Source: JAAYGT01 sp050252075 (GTDB lineage Bacteria > Pseudomonadota > Gammaproteobacteria > Burkholderiales > Burkholderiaceae_B). From it: 16,439 nt of DNA. Each line of letters opens with the position of its first letter. Position 1 is the first letter of the stretch. The notes under the pieces were generated by a model that had not been told where the DNA came from, ran no database searches, and saw only the letters and a list, made by a program, of their open reading frames with translations. Below, piece by piece: positions 14,593 through 16,439 of the stretch. The stretch is from the NCBI GenBank assembly GCA_050252075.1, contig JBFWLP010000074.1, positions 1 to 16,439 of the forward strand, read 5' to 3'. Position numbers and translations under genes: made by a program.

Positions 14593-15242
14593 AACGTTAC
14601 GCCGCCGTTATTTTCGACTGGGACGGCACCGTCATGAATTCCACCCATTCCATCGTCACGGCCATCCAGAATGCCTGTGCCGACCTTGATCTGCCCGTTC
14701 CGGCGGCCAGCGAGGCCAGCTGGGTGATCGGCTTGTCGCTTGAGGCGGCCCTGTACCGTTGCGTTCCCGACTTGACCGCCAAGCAATACCCCTTGTTCAT
14801 CGAGCGTTATCGCCATCACTTCCTCAGCCGCGACCCCGATATCCAGCTGTTCGACGGCATTGTGGATCTCTTTTCCGAGCTCAAGACCCGCAGCATCGCG
14901 CTGGGAGTTGCCACAGGAAAAAGTCGTGTCGGGCTGGATCGTGCGTTGCAGGCCAAACAGCTCGGGCAGGTTTTCGATGCAACCCGTTGCGCCGACGAAA
15001 CCGCCAGCAAACCCAACCCGGCCATGCTGTTCGAAATCATGAGCGAATTGTGCCTGCAGCCGCATCAGGTGCTCATGGTAGGTGACACCACCCACGATGT
15101 TCACATGGCAACGGCGGCGGGAGTAGACAGCATGGCGGTTACTTACGGTGCGCACGACAAACCCACCTTGCTGGCTTCGGAACCGACTGTAATGGTTTCC
15201 AGTGTCAGGGATATGCGTCATTGGGTGCTTGAGCGGGTATGA
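14589..15242 (+). CDS. HAD-IA family hydrolase (phosphoglycolate-phosphatase-like)
   Basis: The 217-residue haloacid-dehalogenase-type phosphatase has motif I FDWDGTVMNS with the nucleophile Asp10 and acid Asp12. It also has motif II VATGKS, the motif III lysine in ASKPNP, and motif IV GDTTHD. The helical cap between motifs I and II (about 15-85) fits subclass IA, to which phosphoglycolate and pyrophosphate phosphatases belong. All catalytic residues are present, so it should be active on a small phosphoester, but the substrate cannot be named. It starts at GTG 14589 within the rluC stop (GTGA, 4-bp overlap), so translation is probably coupled to rluC. There is no signal peptide. msrP begins 49 bp downstream. 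Confidence 0.88.
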   Translation: MKRYAAVIFDWDGTVMNSTHSIVTAIQNACADLDLPVPAASEASWVIGLSLEAALYRCVPDLTAKQYPLFIERYRHHFLSRDPDIQLFDGIVDLFSELKTRSIALGVATGKSRVGLDRALQAKQLGQVFDATRCADETASKPNPAMLFEIMSELCLQPHQVLMVGDTTHDVHMATAAGVDSMAVTYGAHDKPTLLASEPTVMVSSVRDMRHWVLERV

Positions 15243-15291
15243 TTTGAAGCTAGCTTAACGTTTGCTACCGCCCACTATCCAGGAGCACATC

Positions 15292-16251
15292 ATGGCCCGA
15301 TTCGTTGTCCCGCAACCTCCAGGCTCGGAAATCACCCCTGAAGCCGTATGGCGGGGGCGTCGCGAATGGATCAAGCAGGCGGCGGCCGGGTCGTTGCTGG
15401 CGGGCACCGGCGCAGGTATTTTTGCCCGGTCGGCCTTGGCAGCGGGCCAGCCCTTGCCGTCCACACCAAATCCGGCCTATCAGCTCGACGAGCGGCAAAC
15501 CAGTTTTGAAGACGTCACCGGCTACAACAATTTCTACGAGTTCGGCACCGACAAAGAAGATCCCAAACGCTATGCCGGCAAGATGCAGGTGCGACCCTGG
15601 ACGGTTCGCATCGAGGGCGAAGTTCATCAGGCCAAAACGTTTGATATCGACGACCTGCTCAAACTGGCGCCCATGGAAGAGCGCGTATACCGCCTGCGTT
15701 GCGTTGAAGGGTGGTCCATGGTCATTCCCTGGAACGGGTACTCGCTGTCGGCGTTGCTCAAGCAAGTGGAGCCCACTGCCAACGCCAAGTACGTTGAGTT
15801 CGTTACGGCCACCCAGCCCGAGAACATGCCGGGCATGAAATCCCGCATTATTCCCTGGCCGTATGTGGAAGGCCTGCGCCTGGATGAGGCCATGCATCCG
15901 CTGACCATGCTGGTTTTCGGGGTGTACGGCCAGGTTCTTCCCAACCAGAACGGTGCGCCCTTGCGCCTGGCGGTGCCGTGGAAATACGGTTTCAAATCGG
16001 GCAAGTCCATCACCACGATACGGTTTGTCGAGAAGCAACCCGTGCCCAGCTGGGTGCGTATCCAGCCGTCCGAGTACGGTTTTTATGCCAACGTCAACCC
16101 TTCCGTGCCCCATCCGCGCTGGAGCCAGGCCACCGAAAGACGCATAGGCGACAGTATTTTTGCCCCACGTGTCGACACCCGCCTGTTTAATGGCTACGCC
16201 GAACAGGTTGCCTCGCTGTACTCGGGTATGGATTTGCGGCGGAACTACTGA
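15292..16251 (+). CDS. msrP: Protein-methionine-sulfoxide reductase catalytic subunit MsrP (Tat-exported molybdoenzyme)
   Basis: Periplasmic molybdopterin enzyme of 319 residues that reduces methionine sulfoxide in oxidised envelope proteins, taking electrons from the heme protein MsrQ. A Tat signal is visible: twin Arg23-Arg24 in GRREWIKQ, a hydrophobic stretch, and a likely cut after ALA near residue 50. The mature part closely follows E. coli MsrP/YedY: TGYNNFYEFG, the molybdenum ligand Cys137 in YRLRCVEGWSMV, YVEGLRLDEAMHPL, NGAPLRLAVPWKYGFK and the C-terminal HPRWSQATERRIG. The frame is open upstream to 15262, but ATG 15292 has AGGAG (15281-15285) 6 bases before it and is the better start. 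msrQ begins 2 bp after the stop, so the two form an operon. Confidence 0.96.
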   Translation: MARFVVPQPPGSEITPEAVWRGRREWIKQAAAGSLLAGTGAGIFARSALAAGQPLPSTPNPAYQLDERQTSFEDVTGYNNFYEFGTDKEDPKRYAGKMQVRPWTVRIEGEVHQAKTFDIDDLLKLAPMEERVYRLRCVEGWSMVIPWNGYSLSALLKQVEPTANAKYVEFVTATQPENMPGMKSRIIPWPYVEGLRLDEAMHPLTMLVFGVYGQVLPNQNGAPLRLAVPWKYGFKSGKSITTIRFVEKQPVPSWVRIQPSEYGFYANVNPSVPHPRWSQATERRIGDSIFAPRVDTRLFNGYAEQVASLYSGMDLRRNY

Positions 16252-16253
16252 TC

Positions 16254-16439
16254 ATGTCGTTGCCGGTTCCGGGGGTGAATGTCTGGACGCAGCGTGACAT
16301 CAGCCGCTTCAAACCCCTGTTGTTTCGTCTGTGTCTGTATCCGTTGGGGCGCTGGATCTGGCTGGGCTACACGGGTGGCCTGGGTGTGAATCCTCCCGAG
16401 TTTTTGATTCGCTCCACGGGTATCTGGGCCCTGGGCGTG
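16254..16439 (+). CDS. msrQ: MsrQ heme-binding membrane subunit (partial, runs off right edge)
   Basis: The first 62 codons are present and the frame is open to the last base. The start ATG lies 2 bases after the msrP stop. The visible part contains a hydrophobic segment (about residues 22-39) and the motif GGLGVNPPEFLIRSTGIWAL, which matches the loop and second-helix entry of MsrQ/YedZ. MsrQ is an inner-membrane b-type heme protein of the ferric-reductase-like family that passes electrons from the quinone pool or flavin reductase to periplasmic MsrP. The heme-ligand histidines lie beyond the window, so they could not be checked. Context with msrP makes the call firm. Confidence 0.93.
   Translation, partial: MSLPVPGVNVWTQRDISRFKPLLFRLCLYPLGRWIWLGYTGGLGVNPPEFLIRSTGIWALGV

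Noticed and set aside
15247..15256. Palindrome AAGCTAGCTT between the HAD gene and msrP as an operator or terminator
   Set aside because: Only 10 bp with no loop or U run and no repeat elsewhere; too little to separate from chance.
1..16439. A defence island, toxin-antitoxin pair, prophage or other unusual multi-gene system
   Set aside because: Every gene belongs to a known housekeeping or metabolic family, composition is even by eye, and no integrase, transposase or repeat boundary was seen.

Overview
The window is an ordinary, densely packed chromosomal segment from a beta-proteobacterium. It most resembles an Alcaligenaceae/Burkholderiales member of the Bordetella–Achromobacter–Pusillimonas kind. 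The grounds are the moderately high GC content, an intracellular PHB depolymerase of the cysteine type, a 7Fe ferredoxin FdxA beside pncB, a stand-alone soluble RnfB-like protein, and the trpB-trpA-accD cluster. This placement is inference from gene content, not from a search. I see no mobile element, CRISPR array, tRNA, rRNA or phage gene.

Layout. Bases 1-462 (minus) hold the N-terminal part of an RnfB/RsxB-like iron-sulfur protein that runs off the left edge. Then come phaZ (minus), fdxA (minus), and divergently pncB and ridA (plus). A small flavodoxin-like gene (minus) meets ridA tail to tail and sits only 38 bp from the divergent relA (plus). relA is followed by trpB-trpA-accD (plus), which end at a strong bidirectional terminator shared with the convergent rne (minus). 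A 486-bp divergent region separates rne from rluC (plus). rluC overlaps a HAD phosphatase gene by 4 bp. The Tat-exported methionine sulfoxide reductase gene msrP follows, with the start of its membrane partner msrQ at the right edge.

How the genes work together. trpB/trpA make the two subunits of tryptophan synthase, and accD gives the carboxyltransferase beta subunit for malonyl-CoA synthesis. relA upstream makes the (p)ppGpp alarmone on amino-acid starvation. phaZ mobilises carbon stores, pncB salvages nicotinate into NAD, ridA detoxifies reactive enamines/imines, and msrPQ repair oxidised periplasmic methionines. rne and rluC both act on RNA (decay/processing and 23S pseudouridylation).

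The most interesting non-coding signal is the long rne leader. A consensus-like promoter (TTGCTC-16-TATAAT, minus strand) overlaps the rluC start. Its predicted transcript would begin within a few bases of an 11-bp stem that closes a three-way-junction-like fold, and further hairpins lie near the rne ribosome binding site. This fits an autoregulatory RNase E leader, but no computation or experiment was available to test it. No obviously new multi-gene system is present.
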